Numbered from the stretch's first letter, positions 1-6,315 are shown. The stretch is DNA of 11,533 nucleotides from Chloroflexota bacterium (GCA_022574265.1 JACZSI010000044.1:1-11533); one strand, 5' to 3'. Numbers and translations are program-made. Notes: generated by a model from the sequence alone, not told the origin.

Positions 1-2
1 AA

Positions 3-92
3 GCTTGCATAGCCATTGCGGATTTCAAAATTCTAAATAATGGGACGAAGGAAGAACTTGTGGAAAAAATTGATAAAATTCTTGAATTTTAA
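3..92 (+). CDS. C-terminal tail of an unrecognised AT-rich protein (partial)
   Basis: An open frame enters from the left edge, beginning ACIAIADFKIL, and runs 29 residues to TAA at 90-92. It ends in a charged helix-like stretch (EELVEKIDKILEF). The A/T-rich third positions match the next ~220 bases and are unlike everything after 320. The protein-like amino-acid pattern suggests a genuine carboxyl terminus. The fragment is too short to assign a family; a HAD-type phosphatase tail is one loose possibility and is pure inference. It is followed at once, in another frame, by a fragment of a different protein that lacks its own N-terminus. Confidence 0.35.
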   Translation, partial: ACIAIADFKILNNGTKEELVEKIDKILEF

Positions 93-93
93 A

Positions 94-318
94 TTGAAAA
101 ACAATGAGTTTGCATTATGTGTAGATAAAAATACGGTGAATATACTTGATGTAGAAAATGCAACAAAGGTTTATTTAAAAAATGAAAAAGTAATTTCTAT
201 AGGTAAAAATTTGAAAAAATATAATGCCATAGATACGGGCATGTTTATCATATCTCCTTATTTTTTTAAAGTCCTTGAAAAATCTATTAAAAATGGTTTT
301 TGTTCTATTACAGATAGT
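94..318 (+). pseudogene. Fragment of a sugar nucleotidyltransferase, IPCT-like
   Basis: Frame 1 encodes about 75 residues resembling the middle of an NTP-transferase-fold enzyme. They include FALCVDKN near 109, a VENATKVYLKNEKVISIGK stretch, and YNAIDTGMFIISP near 220-260. The order VDKN, then ATKV..., then IGK-L--YNAIDTG-F is what I expect in inositol-1-phosphate cytidylyltransferases, which make CDP-inositol for di-myo-inositol-phosphate or inositol lipids. The N-terminal nucleotide-binding half is absent: the codons before residue NNEF follow another frame's stop at 92. The C-terminal part is also absent, since similarity stops near 318 where GC content jumps. The ATG at 40 is therefore not a convincing start. 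It is either a broken gene or a piece of another genome. The family call is from pattern memory, without a search. Confidence 0.5.
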
Positions 319-345
319 CACTCCTTCTCGACAAAGCAAGTGACT
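316..345. repeat. 7-bp inverted repeat at the composition junction
   Basis: AGTCACT at 316-322 is matched by AGTGACT at 339-345, separated by 16 bases. The left arm sits where the AT-rich coding fragment ends, and the right arm lies in GC-richer DNA. It could be a fold-back point that helped form a chimeric molecule, a small hairpin, or chance. A 7-bp match this close is not rare, so the weight comes only from its position. Confidence 0.4.
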
Positions 346-363
346 TGGAGACCGAAGAGAACG

Positions 364-372
364 TGCTAGACT
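364..372 (+). promoter_or_regulatory. Possible extended -10 promoter for the accessory pair
   Basis: TGCTAGACT fits the TGnTAnnnT extended -10 pattern, which also occurs upstream of three other operons here. Transcription would begin near 379, about 29 bases before the ATG at 408. The -35 region is weak (TTGGAG at 345-350 with a 16-base spacer). If real, it lies wholly on the GC-rich side of the junction, so the accessory pair would keep its own promoter. Confidence 0.35.
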
Positions 373-407
373 CACCACGCTGTTTCCATCCGCCTGAGAG
401 GTCGTTG

Positions 408-1187
408 ATGCCGCTGCTGCAGCCTCTCGTCCGAACCCAGCGCGAATTTCTCCTAGACTCCGCGCTGACGCTTGCGCTGTATGCACTATGCGTGAGGGTC
501 TCGTCTGAGGGGAGTGCCGTAGGTGACCGCCTAAAGGCCGCGAAGCTGACGTTTTTCGCGGCGTACCCTCTGTTTCGTGCCGGGGTCAAAGCGTTCAGCT
601 ACAGCTTTCAGAAATACGACTACGGCCCCTTCACGCGCGAACTCCATGAGACGTGGGACGAACTCCGCTGGTCCGGCTTTCTGGACGTTCCGAGCGGCAG
701 TGGTCAACTCGCTCTCACGGACGATGGCAAGCGCGTAGCTGACTCATTCCTTCATGACGTCTTGGCTCTCCCCGAAAATCGGATGGTCATCACGGCGCTT
801 GTCGACACGGCGGTGGCCCACGCCAAGCATCCCACTTGGCAGGTTATCCGCGATTGCTATGCGATGACGGTCGTACCAGTCGGCGGCAAAGAAGCCATAA
901 CGGTTGCTGATGTGCCGGAGGGTGCGCTGCTGACCAAGCGACTGAAGGAGTCAGCGCACCGAAGTCAATTGACCGCCCCGGACTCTTGGCTGATGCAGCT
1001 CGATATCGACCGTCGGTCCAATCAAGCTCAGGGAACCCCGCAAGAGGAGCTTGTGAGGCTCCATACACCGGAGCTAGTGGGTCGTGTCGCCGCCGCGCTT
1101 GAGCGGCGTGATCGCGGAGAAGGGCTGCGGATGAGCCGCGATTACCTACTTGCTGAGCTGGACATTGCAGGATCAGGGTCAAGCTGA
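408..1187 (+). CDS. SocA/Panacea-like (DUF4065-type) protein, putative antitoxin or regulator
   Basis: This is a 259-residue soluble protein of uncertain function. ATG 408 is chosen because GAGAGG at 396-401 lies six bases upstream; the frame stays open to a TTG at 345, which lacks a good ribosome site. Residues about 40-115 look like the domain shared by SocA-type antitoxins and YwgA-like proteins. They show a helix with AAKLTFFAAYPLF, then FQKYDYGPFTRELHETWDEL, a GFLDV turn and an LTDDGKRVADSF wing. That KY-YGPF...L...L...G...LT..G pattern is typical of the fold. The C-terminal half is not recognised. GC is lower than in the core genes. The stop overlaps the next gene, implying translational coupling. 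In known systems such domains counteract a toxin or act as adaptors; that role here is inference. Confidence 0.6.
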   Translation: MPLLQPLVRTQREFLLDSALTLALYALCVRVSSEGSAVGDRLKAAKLTFFAAYPLFRAGVKAFSYSFQKYDYGPFTRELHETWDELRWSGFLDVPSGSGQLALTDDGKRVADSFLHDVLALPENRMVITALVDTAVAHAKHPTWQVIRDCYAMTVVPVGGKEAITVADVPEGALLTKRLKESAHRSQLTAPDSWLMQLDIDRRSNQAQGTPQEELVRLHTPELVGRVAAALERRDRGEGLRMSRDYLLAELDIAGSGSS

Positions 1188-1476
1188 GCTCGTCCTCGAC
1201 CCGGTTGTAGGAGCGTTCTTACGCGGCCGCGAGCCAGAGCAGCAGTTGAGTCTGCTCCTAATCATGTTCGGGTTGCTCCTTGACCCGAGCGTGGACAACG
1301 TCCACAAGTTCGCGGCGGCCTATTTCCCCTACGGCGATCACCCCGTGAGAGAGTATTTCGACGGCGATTGGTATATGTCATATCTCGTGGAGGCTCGTGG
1401 GGACGTTCATGTGTTGCTGGTGATTCCGCGGAGCGAACTACCCCCATCACCAGGCCGACGAGCCGCTCCCGCCTAG
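1150..1476 (+). CDS. Small hypothetical protein overlapping the SocA-like gene
   Basis: This protein is up to 108 residues and I do not recognise a family. The reading frame looks real: synonymous choices stay GC-leaning, and the residues form plausible units. These are a hydrophobic helix (SLLLIMFGLLL), then DPSVDNVHKFAAAYFPY, then GDWYMSYLVEARGDVHVLLVIP, which looks like two beta strands, and a Pro/Arg/Ala-rich tail. The start is uncertain. TTG 1150 and TTG 1165 overlap the upstream gene by 38 or 23 bases; ATG 1264 would give only 70 residues and discard conserved-looking sequence. No strong ribosome site is visible, consistent with coupling to the preceding gene. It ends four bases from the convergent rnj stop. 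A toxin or partner role is suggested only by the pairing. Confidence 0.5.
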   Translation: MLSWTLQDQGQAELVLDPVVGAFLRGREPEQQLSLLLIMFGLLLDPSVDNVHKFAAAYFPYGDHPVREYFDGDWYMSYLVEARGDVHVLLVIPRSELPPSPGRRAAPA

Positions 1477-1480
1477 TTCG

Positions 1481-3136
1481 CTACATCTCGATGGGCAGCG
1501 GCACGATCATCGGGCGCCGGCCGGTCTGCTCCTGGAAGAAGCCCCGGAGCGCCTCGCGCACGTGGCGCTCGATCGAACCCTCGTCGAGTGGCTTCGAGGG
1601 AGCGCGTAGCGCCTCGGCCACCAGCGTCGTGGCCCGGTCGATGAGACCCTCGGACTCCTCGGCGTCGATGAAGCCGCTCGTGACGATCTCCGGGTCCCCC
1701 AGCGCCTCGCCGGTCGCTCCATCGAACGGCACGACGACCACCACGAGCCCCTCGCGTGCGAGCTTCCGGCGGTCGCGGAGCACCGCACTGCGGGCGTCCC
1801 ACAGCCGCAGGCCGTCGACGTACACGTGGCCGGCGGGCACGTGCTCCACGACCGCGGCGCCGGCGTCCTCGACCTCGAGCACGTCGCCGTCCTCGATCAC
1901 GAAGATGTTGTCGCGCTCGACGCCGACGGACTCGGCGAGCTCGGCGTGGGCCTGGAGCATGCGGTACTCGCCGTGTATGGGCACGAAGTACTTCGGCTTG
2001 ATGAGCCCCAGCATGAGCTTGAGCTCCTCCTGGCTCGCGTGCCCCTGCACGTGGACGCCCGGCGAGTTCCGGCGCGTCACCACGCGCGCCCCCTGGCGCG
2101 TGAGGTCGTCGATGACGCGGGCGACGAGCGTCTCGTTCCCGGGGATGGTCGAAGCTGAGATGATGACCGTGTCGTCGTCCTGGATCGAGATGTCGCGGCT
2201 GGAGCGGTTGGCGATGCGCGCCAGCACGGCCAGCGGCTCGCCCTGCGCGCCCGTCAGCACGATTGTCTGGCGCTCGGGCGGCAGCTTCGCGAGCTCCTCG
2301 AGGCTCACGATGGTCCCCGGCGGCGCTTTGATGTACCCCTTGGCCACGGCCATGTTGACGTTGTTCACCATGCTGCGCCCGGCGGGAGCCACCTTGCGCC
2401 CGCTCTTCACGGCCGCGTCGACGACCTGCTGCACGCGCGCGATCAGCGAGGCGAACGTCGCCACGAGCACGCGGCCCGGCGCTTCGGCGAGCGCCCGGTC
2501 GAGCGCGACGCCGACGACCTGCTCGGACTCCGTGTAGCCAGGGACCTCGGCGTACGTGGAGTCCGACAGCAGCAGCAGCACGCCCTGGCGGCCCAGCTCG
2601 GCGAGCCGCTGGAGGTCGGTCCGGCGGCCGTCCACCGGCGTGTGGTCGATCTTGAAGTCTCCGCTGTGGACGATCAGGCCCGCGGGCGTCGTGAGCGCGA
2701 TGCCGCAGGAGTCGGGGATGCTGTGGCAGACGCGGAAGTACTCGGCCGTGATGGCGCCGAACGTGAGCGAGTCGCCTGGGTTCACCTCGTGCAGCTCGTA
2801 GCGTCCGAGCCCGGAGTGCTCCCGCAGCTTGACCTGCACGAGGTCGTGCGCCAACGGCGGCGCGTAGACGGGGACGTGCAGGTCGCGCAGGACGTAAGGC
2901 AGCGCGCCGGTGTGGTCCTCGTGTCCGTGGGTGATCAGGATCGCCCGCACGCGGTCTGCGCGCTCGACGAGGTACGTCGTGTCGGGCAGCACGAGGTCCA
3001 CGCCGTGCATGTCCTGCTTCGGGAACATGACGCCGGCGTCGATGACCACGATGTCGTCGCCGTACTCGACGGCCATCATGTTCTTGCCGACCTCGCCGAG
3101 GCCACCGAGCGGGACGATGCGGACGGGGTTACTCAT
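1481..3136 (-). CDS. rnj: Ribonuclease J
   Basis: This is a 551-residue metallo-beta-lactamase/beta-CASP nuclease, full length for the family. It processes and degrades RNA, with 5'-exonuclease and endonuclease activity in characterised members. The N-terminus has the usual RIVPLGGLGEVGKN. The zinc-binding motif H70-G-H72-E-D74-H75 is intact, with H138 (VCHSIPDS) and D160 (HSGDFKID) as further ligands. The beta-CASP region includes VHVQGHASQEEL and VPIHGEYRML, typical of RNase J. The C-terminal accessory domain ends RRPMIVPLPIEM, so the protein is complete. ATG 3136 lies 24 bases after the udg stop and has no obvious Shine-Dalgarno sequence. It is the last gene of the minus-strand run and meets the accessory gene tail to tail. 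Confidence 0.96.
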   Translation of the reverse strand: MSNPVRIVPLGGLGEVGKNMMAVEYGDDIVVIDAGVMFPKQDMHGVDLVLPDTTYLVERADRVRAILITHGHEDHTGALPYVLRDLHVPVYAPPLAHDLVQVKLREHSGLGRYELHEVNPGDSLTFGAITAEYFRVCHSIPDSCGIALTTPAGLIVHSGDFKIDHTPVDGRRTDLQRLAELGRQGVLLLLSDSTYAEVPGYTESEQVVGVALDRALAEAPGRVLVATFASLIARVQQVVDAAVKSGRKVAPAGRSMVNNVNMAVAKGYIKAPPGTIVSLEELAKLPPERQTIVLTGAQGEPLAVLARIANRSSRDISIQDDDTVIISASTIPGNETLVARVIDDLTRQGARVVTRRNSPGVHVQGHASQEELKLMLGLIKPKYFVPIHGEYRMLQAHAELAESVGVERDNIFVIEDGDVLEVEDAGAAVVEHVPAGHVYVDGLRLWDARSAVLRDRRKLAREGLVVVVVPFDGATGEALGDPEIVTSGFIDAEESEGLIDRATTLVAEALRAPSKPLDEGSIERHVREALRGFFQEQTGRRPMIVPLPIEM

Positions 3137-3160
3137 AGATAGGGGTGCATGGGTCTGCGG

Positions 3161-3793
3161 CTAGAACATCGAGAGCTGTTCGGACTGCGGCCCGGATTCG
3201 GCGGGCGCCGGCGCCGCTTCGGCAGACGTGGCTTCGGGGACCGGCGCCGGCGCTCGCAGCAGGTCGCCGAGTTTCGCGAAGTCGTCGAGGATGGTCGAGC
3301 GCAGCGCGCCGTTGTGCAGCGCGGCGGCGGGGTGGTAGAGCGGGAAGAGGGTGATGTCGCCGAAGCGCCGGGCCTTCGCGCGCACCTTGCCGATGGACTC
3401 GCCGGGGAACCACTTGGCGAGCGCGTGGCGCCCGAGGGGCACGATCACCTTGGGCTTGATGGCCTCGATCTGTGCGTCCAGGTACTTGGAGCAGGCCTCC
3501 ATCTCGCCGGGGAACGGGTCCCGGTTGTTCGGCGGCCGGCACTTGACCATGTTCGTGATGAAGACTTCAGAGCGGGCGAGGCCGATGGACGCCAGCAGCT
3601 CGTCGAGGAACTGCCCGGCCGGGCCGATGAACGGGCGCCCCTGCTGGTCCTCGTTGAAGCCGGGGCCCTCGCCGATGAACATGAGCCGTGCCTGCGGCGA
3701 TCCCTCGCCGGGCACCGCGTGGGTGCGCGAGCGGGCCAAGCCGCAGTCCACGCAGCCGTTGATCGCCTGCGCGAGCGAGTCCAGGTCAGTCAA
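3161..3793 (-). CDS. Family 4 uracil-DNA glycosylase (4Fe-4S)
   Basis: This 210-residue enzyme would excise uracil from DNA to start base-excision repair. Four cysteines suited to the family's 4Fe-4S cluster are present: C14 and C17 (CVDCGL), C85 (VKCRPPNNRDP) and C101 (EACSKYL). Motif A is GEGPGFNEDQQGRPFIGPAG (residues 41-60), and the second active-site motif is YHPAAAL. These are hallmarks of thermostable-type family 4 enzymes. After about residue 178 comes an Ala/Pro/Glu-rich linker ending in QLSMF at the extreme C-terminus, which matches the bacterial sliding-clamp-binding consensus. The start is TTG at 3793, the only plausible initiator after the acpP stop, with AGAGGA seven bases upstream. 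It lies between acpP and rnj, with 30 bases after the acpP stop. Confidence 0.93.
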   Translation of the reverse strand: MTDLDSLAQAINGCVDCGLARSRTHAVPGEGSPQARLMFIGEGPGFNEDQQGRPFIGPAGQFLDELLASIGLARSEVFITNMVKCRPPNNRDPFPGEMEACSKYLDAQIEAIKPKVIVPLGRHALAKWFPGESIGKVRAKARRFGDITLFPLYHPAAALHNGALRSTILDDFAKLGDLLRAPAPVPEATSAEAAPAPAESGPQSEQLSMF

Positions 3794-3823
3794 GCGTGTG
3801 TCCTCTGGGCCACGAGGCAGGCC

Positions 3824-4081
3824 CTAGTCCGTATATCCCTTGCTCTTGATGAAGGTCACGGCGTCGTTGATCGTGAGGATCGCCTCGGCTTCCTCGTCGG
3901 AGATCTTGAGCGCCTCGCTGCCCTCGGTGAACTCCTCCTCGAAGGCCATGATCAGCTCGACCAGGTCCAGCGAGTCCGCGCTCAAGTCGTCGGTGAACGT
4001 GGCCTCCGGGACCACGGCGCTCTCTTCGGCGCCGAGCCGGTCGACGACCACCTTCTGCACACGTTCCAGAACCGTCGCCAT
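3824..4081 (-). CDS. acpP: Acyl carrier protein
   Basis: This is an 85-residue acidic carrier of fatty-acyl chains. Ser37 in ADSLDLVEL is the 4'-phosphopantetheine attachment site. The helix II pattern DLVELIMAFEEEF and the later SDEEAEAILTINDAV follow the family closely. Compared with E. coli AcpP, the loop after EEEF (residues 52-59, TEGSEALK) is about five residues longer. The start is secure: TAAGGAGG, whose first three bases are the nusB stop, lies five bases before the ATG. FabD, which loads malonyl groups on this protein, is encoded two genes upstream. The adjacent udg begins 30 bases downstream. Confidence 0.96.
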   Translation of the reverse strand: MATVLERVQKVVVDRLGAEESAVVPEATFTDDLSADSLDLVELIMAFEEEFTEGSEALKISDEEAEAILTINDAVTFIKSKGYTD

Positions 4082-4086
4082 TGGCG

Positions 4087-4094
4087 CCTCCTTA
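4087..4094 (-). promoter_or_regulatory. acpP ribosome binding site fused to the nusB stop
   Basis: On the minus strand TAAGGAGG combines the nusB TAA stop with a near-perfect Shine-Dalgarno sequence, five bases before the acpP ATG. Ribosomes ending nusB would sit on the acpP initiation site, which fits coupling and the high ACP output cells need. It is the strongest ribosome site among the minus-strand genes. Confidence 0.8.
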
Positions 4095-4568
4095 GGCGGT
4101 GGGTGCTTGCTGGGGGTGCTCGTCTCCGACGGCTGCTCCGAGGACGCCGTTCACGAACCGCGACGAGCCCTCGCCCCCAAACTCCTTCGCCAATTCTACC
4201 GCTTCGTTGATCGCCACCTTCGGTGGCGTGGGCGAGCCCGGTCTGAGCTCGTACAGAGCGATGCGCAGGATGTTCCGGTCGACCGCCGATACCTGATCGA
4301 GAGGCCACGCGGTCGCGTGCCGCCGGATCACTTCGTCGATATCCGCCATCGCTTCGAGCACGCCGGCGACGCGCTCCTCGGCGAACGCCGCGACCGCCTT
4401 CGGTGCGTGCACCGCTTCGGCGTGCGCCCGCAGCGCTTGCTCCCAGCCGTGCCCCGCCACGTCGGCTTCGAAGAGCACCTGGAGCGCCAGGATGCGCCCG
4501 CGGCGCTGCCGCGTCGGCGCTGGCTTCTGGGGCCGCGTGGCCGCCTGAGCTGGTGCGGGATCGTTCAT
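4092..4568 (-). CDS. nusB: Transcription antitermination factor NusB
   Basis: This is a 158-residue, all-helical RNA-binding protein that pairs with NusE (S10) on boxA RNA to support rRNA transcription. The arginine-rich start of the domain, TRQRRGRILALQVLFEAD (about residues 19-36), and the C-terminal signature are typical of NusB. That signature runs VDRNILRIALYEL, then PPKVAINEAVELAKEFG and SSRFVNGVLG. The ATG at 4568 is chosen although the frame is open to 4784, because longer forms run through the end of fabD and add non-homologous residues. The N-terminal ~18 residues are Pro/Ala-rich and likely disordered. It lies between fabD and acpP, separated from fabD by 50 bases that contain a hairpin. 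Confidence 0.94.
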   Translation of the reverse strand: MNDPAPAQAATRPQKPAPTRQRRGRILALQVLFEADVAGHGWEQALRAHAEAVHAPKAVAAFAEERVAGVLEAMADIDEVIRRHATAWPLDQVSAVDRNILRIALYELRPGSPTPPKVAINEAVELAKEFGGEGSSRFVNGVLGAAVGDEHPQQAPTA

Positions 4569-4584
4569 CGAGCTTGTGAAGGAA

Positions 4585-4604
4585 CGCCCCGGCTCGCCGG
4601 GGCG
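4585..4604 (-). other. Intercistronic hairpin between fabD and nusB
   Basis: CGCCCCGG at 4585-4592 and CCGGGGCG at 4597-4604 form a perfect 8-bp GC stem with a 4-base loop. It lies 15 bases after the fabD stop and 17 bases before the nusB ATG. No T-tract follows on the transcribed strand, so a classic intrinsic terminator is unlikely. An attenuating structure, an RNA-processing site or a stability element is more plausible. Confidence 0.6.
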
Positions 4605-4618
4605 GTGCGCACCGTAGC

Positions 4619-5542
4619 TTACGTCAGCGCCGAAAGAGCGTCTAGGTCTGTCACCGCGACCGCTTCGGCGCTCCCGGCGATCCGGCGGACGAGGCCGGTG
4701 AGCACGCCACCGGGCCCAAGCTCGACGAAGCGCACCGCCCCGGCTTCGGCCATGTATTCGATCGACTGCGCCCAGTAGACGCAACCGCAGAGCTGCTGCG
4801 AGAGCTCATGGCGTACCTCATCGACGGTGCTCATCGGCGTGCCAGTCATGTTGGCGACGACGGGTATGCGGGGCGGCGCGAAGTCGACCTCCGCCAGCGC
4901 CTCGTCCATGCCGTCCTGCGCGGGCCGCATCACCTCGGTGTGGAAGGCGCCCGCCACCTCCAGCGGTATGGCCCGCCGCGCGCCCGCGTCCTTCGCGCGT
5001 TCTACGGCGCGCTCGAGCGCGGCGCTCGGCCCGCCGATGACGATCTGCTCGGCGCTGTTCACGTTGGCGACCTGCGCGCCCGTGCCCTCGCACGCCTCCC
5101 GCGCGGGCTCGAGCCGCAGGCCGAGGAGCGCGGCCATGCCGGAGGGCGTCGCGTCGCAGGCGGCCTGCATCAGCTCGCCGCGGCGGCGCACCAGGCGCAG
5201 CGCGGTCGCGAAGTCGATGGCGCCCGCCGCCACGAGCGCCGTGTACTCGCCGAGGCTGTGCCCCGCGGCGAAGGTGGCCTGCGGAGCAGCGTCGCCGAAC
5301 CGCTCTTCCATGGCCCGCAGCAGCGCGATGCTGACCGTGAGGATGGCGGGCTGCGCGTTGTGCGAGCGGACGAGCTCCTCGGCCGGGCCTTCGAGCACGA
5401 TGCGGCTGAGCGGCATGCCCAGCACGTCGTCGGCCTCGTCGAAGACGGCGCGGGCGGCGGGCGACGATGCATACGCCGCCGCGCCCATGCCGACGGCCTG
5501 CGCGCCCTGGCCGGGGAAGAGGAACGCGGTGGGCTCAGCCAT
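4619..5542 (-). CDS. fabD: Malonyl-CoA:ACP transacylase
   Basis: This is a 307-residue enzyme that moves malonyl from CoA to acyl carrier protein for fatty-acid chain extension. The FPGQGAQ motif is at residues 9-15 and the catalytic Ser96 is in GHSLGEY. Arg121 (RRRGELMQ) is positioned to bind the malonyl carboxylate, and His201 lies in GAFHTEVM. VANVNSAEQIVIGG and FVELGPGGVLTGL complete the fold. The length is normal. The start is ATG 5542, 17 bases after the rpmF stop, without an obvious Shine-Dalgarno sequence. No fabH, fabG or fabF lies nearby in this window. The next genes downstream are nusB and then acpP, the substrate carrier. Confidence 0.96.
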   Translation of the reverse strand: MAEPTAFLFPGQGAQAVGMGAAAYASSPAARAVFDEADDVLGMPLSRIVLEGPAEELVRSHNAQPAILTVSIALLRAMEERFGDAAPQATFAAGHSLGEYTALVAAGAIDFATALRLVRRRGELMQAACDATPSGMAALLGLRLEPAREACEGTGAQVANVNSAEQIVIGGPSAALERAVERAKDAGARRAIPLEVAGAFHTEVMRPAQDGMDEALAEVDFAPPRIPVVANMTGTPMSTVDEVRHELSQQLCGCVYWAQSIEYMAEAGAVRFVELGPGGVLTGLVRRIAGSAEAVAVTDLDALSALT

Positions 5543-5559
5543 CGGCGGGGCCGCCGCCG

Positions 5560-5751
5560 CTAGGCGACTTCGGACTCGATGCCAAGGACGTCACGCCCGC
5601 GGTAGAAGCCGCAGGCAGGGCAGACGTGGTGTGCCCGCATCGGGCGGTGGCAGTGCGGGCACTCCACCAGCCCCGGCAGCGTCACGTGCCGGTGGGCCTT
5701 GAGGTTTCCCTGGCGGGCCTTGGACCTTCTTCGCTTGGGTAGTGGTGCCAT
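5560..5751 (-). CDS. rpmF: Large ribosomal subunit protein bL32
   Basis: This is a 63-residue basic ribosomal protein. It begins MAPLPKRRRSKARQG, the usual L32 amino-terminus (family consensus MAVPKRKTSKSRR). It carries a zinc ribbon with C31-C34 (CPHC) and C44-C47 (CPAC). The last residues, FYRGRDVLGIE, match the family end. The start ATG lies two bases after the DUF177 stop, so the two are almost certainly cotranslated, an arrangement very common in bacteria. fabD follows 17 bases later; rpmF next to fatty-acid genes is also widespread. Confidence 0.96.
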   Translation of the reverse strand: MAPLPKRRRSKARQGNLKAHRHVTLPGLVECPHCHRPMRAHHVCPACGFYRGRDVLGIESEVA

Positions 5752-5753
5752 GG

Positions 5754-6275
5754 TTACGTCAGCAGCTCCCGTAGGGTGGCCCACCGCGGGTCCGGCTCGG
5801 GCTCGCATGAGCAGGTGGCCTGGTTGCGGTCCGTCCCGCACTGGGGACAGATGCCCTGGCACTCTTCCCTGCACAGCGGTGCCAGCGGCATCGCGGCCAG
5901 GCGGTATTCGCGCAGCGTGTTCGTCAGGTCCAGGACGTGGTAGACGTCGATGCTCGCGGTATCGGCGTCGGGGTCCAGCGTGGGGTCGATCTTCGCCCCC
6001 GTCACGAGGTCCACGCGTGGCAGGAATGTGTCGTCGACGCGGACATCCAGCGACGACGTCACGGGCACGAGGCAGCGGCTGCACGTGGCGTCGGCCGAGA
6101 TGGCGACGTCGCCGGAGGCCCAGATGCCGATGTCGGTCCGCGTGAGCACGATCCTGCCGCGCACGAACGCCGGCCCGGCGCCGTCTATCTCGAGATCGGG
6201 GCCGTCGAGGTCGATGGTGTGGGTGGCGCCGGCCTGCTCCTTGAGGAGCTGCGCCACGTTGACGAGCAAGTCCAT
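5754..6275 (-). CDS. YceD/DUF177 family protein
   Basis: This is a 173-residue member of the YceD (DUF177) family, encoded just before rpmF in most bacteria and linked to 23S rRNA or ribosome maturation. It has the family's paired-cysteine features: CSRC (C65, C68), then C135, C139, C143 and C146 within LCREECQGICPQCG, and CSC at 155-157. The central DLTNTLREYRLAAMPLAPLC is the usual signature. The ATG at 6275 is chosen because it lies 28 bases from a strong -10 box and gives normal length. The frame is open to 6488, but that extension crosses the promoter and a repeat. It is the first gene of the minus-strand run. Confidence 0.92.
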   Translation of the reverse strand: MDLLVNVAQLLKEQAGATHTIDLDGPDLEIDGAGPAFVRGRIVLTRTDIGIWASGDVAISADATCSRCLVPVTSSLDVRVDDTFLPRVDLVTGAKIDPTLDPDADTASIDVYHVLDLTNTLREYRLAAMPLAPLCREECQGICPQCGTDRNQATCSCEPEPDPRWATLRELLT

Positions 6276-6302
6276 CCTGAGTGTCCTCTTCCGCGAGGCT
6301 CG

Positions 6303-6311
6303 ATTATACCA
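6303..6311 (-). promoter_or_regulatory. Extended -10 promoter for the yceD-rpmF-fabD run
   Basis: On the minus strand TGGTATAAT is a perfect extended -10 (TGn plus consensus TATAAT). The start of transcription would be near 6296, giving a leader of about 20 bases before ATG 6275. No good -35 box sits 16-18 bases upstream, where the tandem repeat begins; extended -10 promoters often do without one. It probably drives yceD, rpmF, fabD and perhaps everything through rnj. Confidence 0.7.
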
Positions 6312-6315
6312 GCAA

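Noticed and set aside
1..10. Match of the first ten bases to a common cloning-vector polylinker
   Set aside because: The match ends after AAGCTTGCAT and the frame beyond looks like genuine protein sequence, so vector carry-over is not supported, though the HindIII site at the edge is noted.
1368..2537. A 389-codon plus-strand open frame
   Set aside because: It lies opposite rnj, is Ser/Arg/Thr-rich with no domain pattern, and is explained by GC-rich antisense openness. rnj on the minus strand has all its catalytic motifs.
4585..4604. Intrinsic terminator after fabD
   Set aside because: The stem is strong but no T-tract follows on the transcribed strand, and nusB starts 17 bases later.
4569..4784. 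Longer NusB start within fabD
   Set aside because: It would run through the fabD end and the hairpin, and adds residues unlike NusB; ATG 4568 gives normal length.
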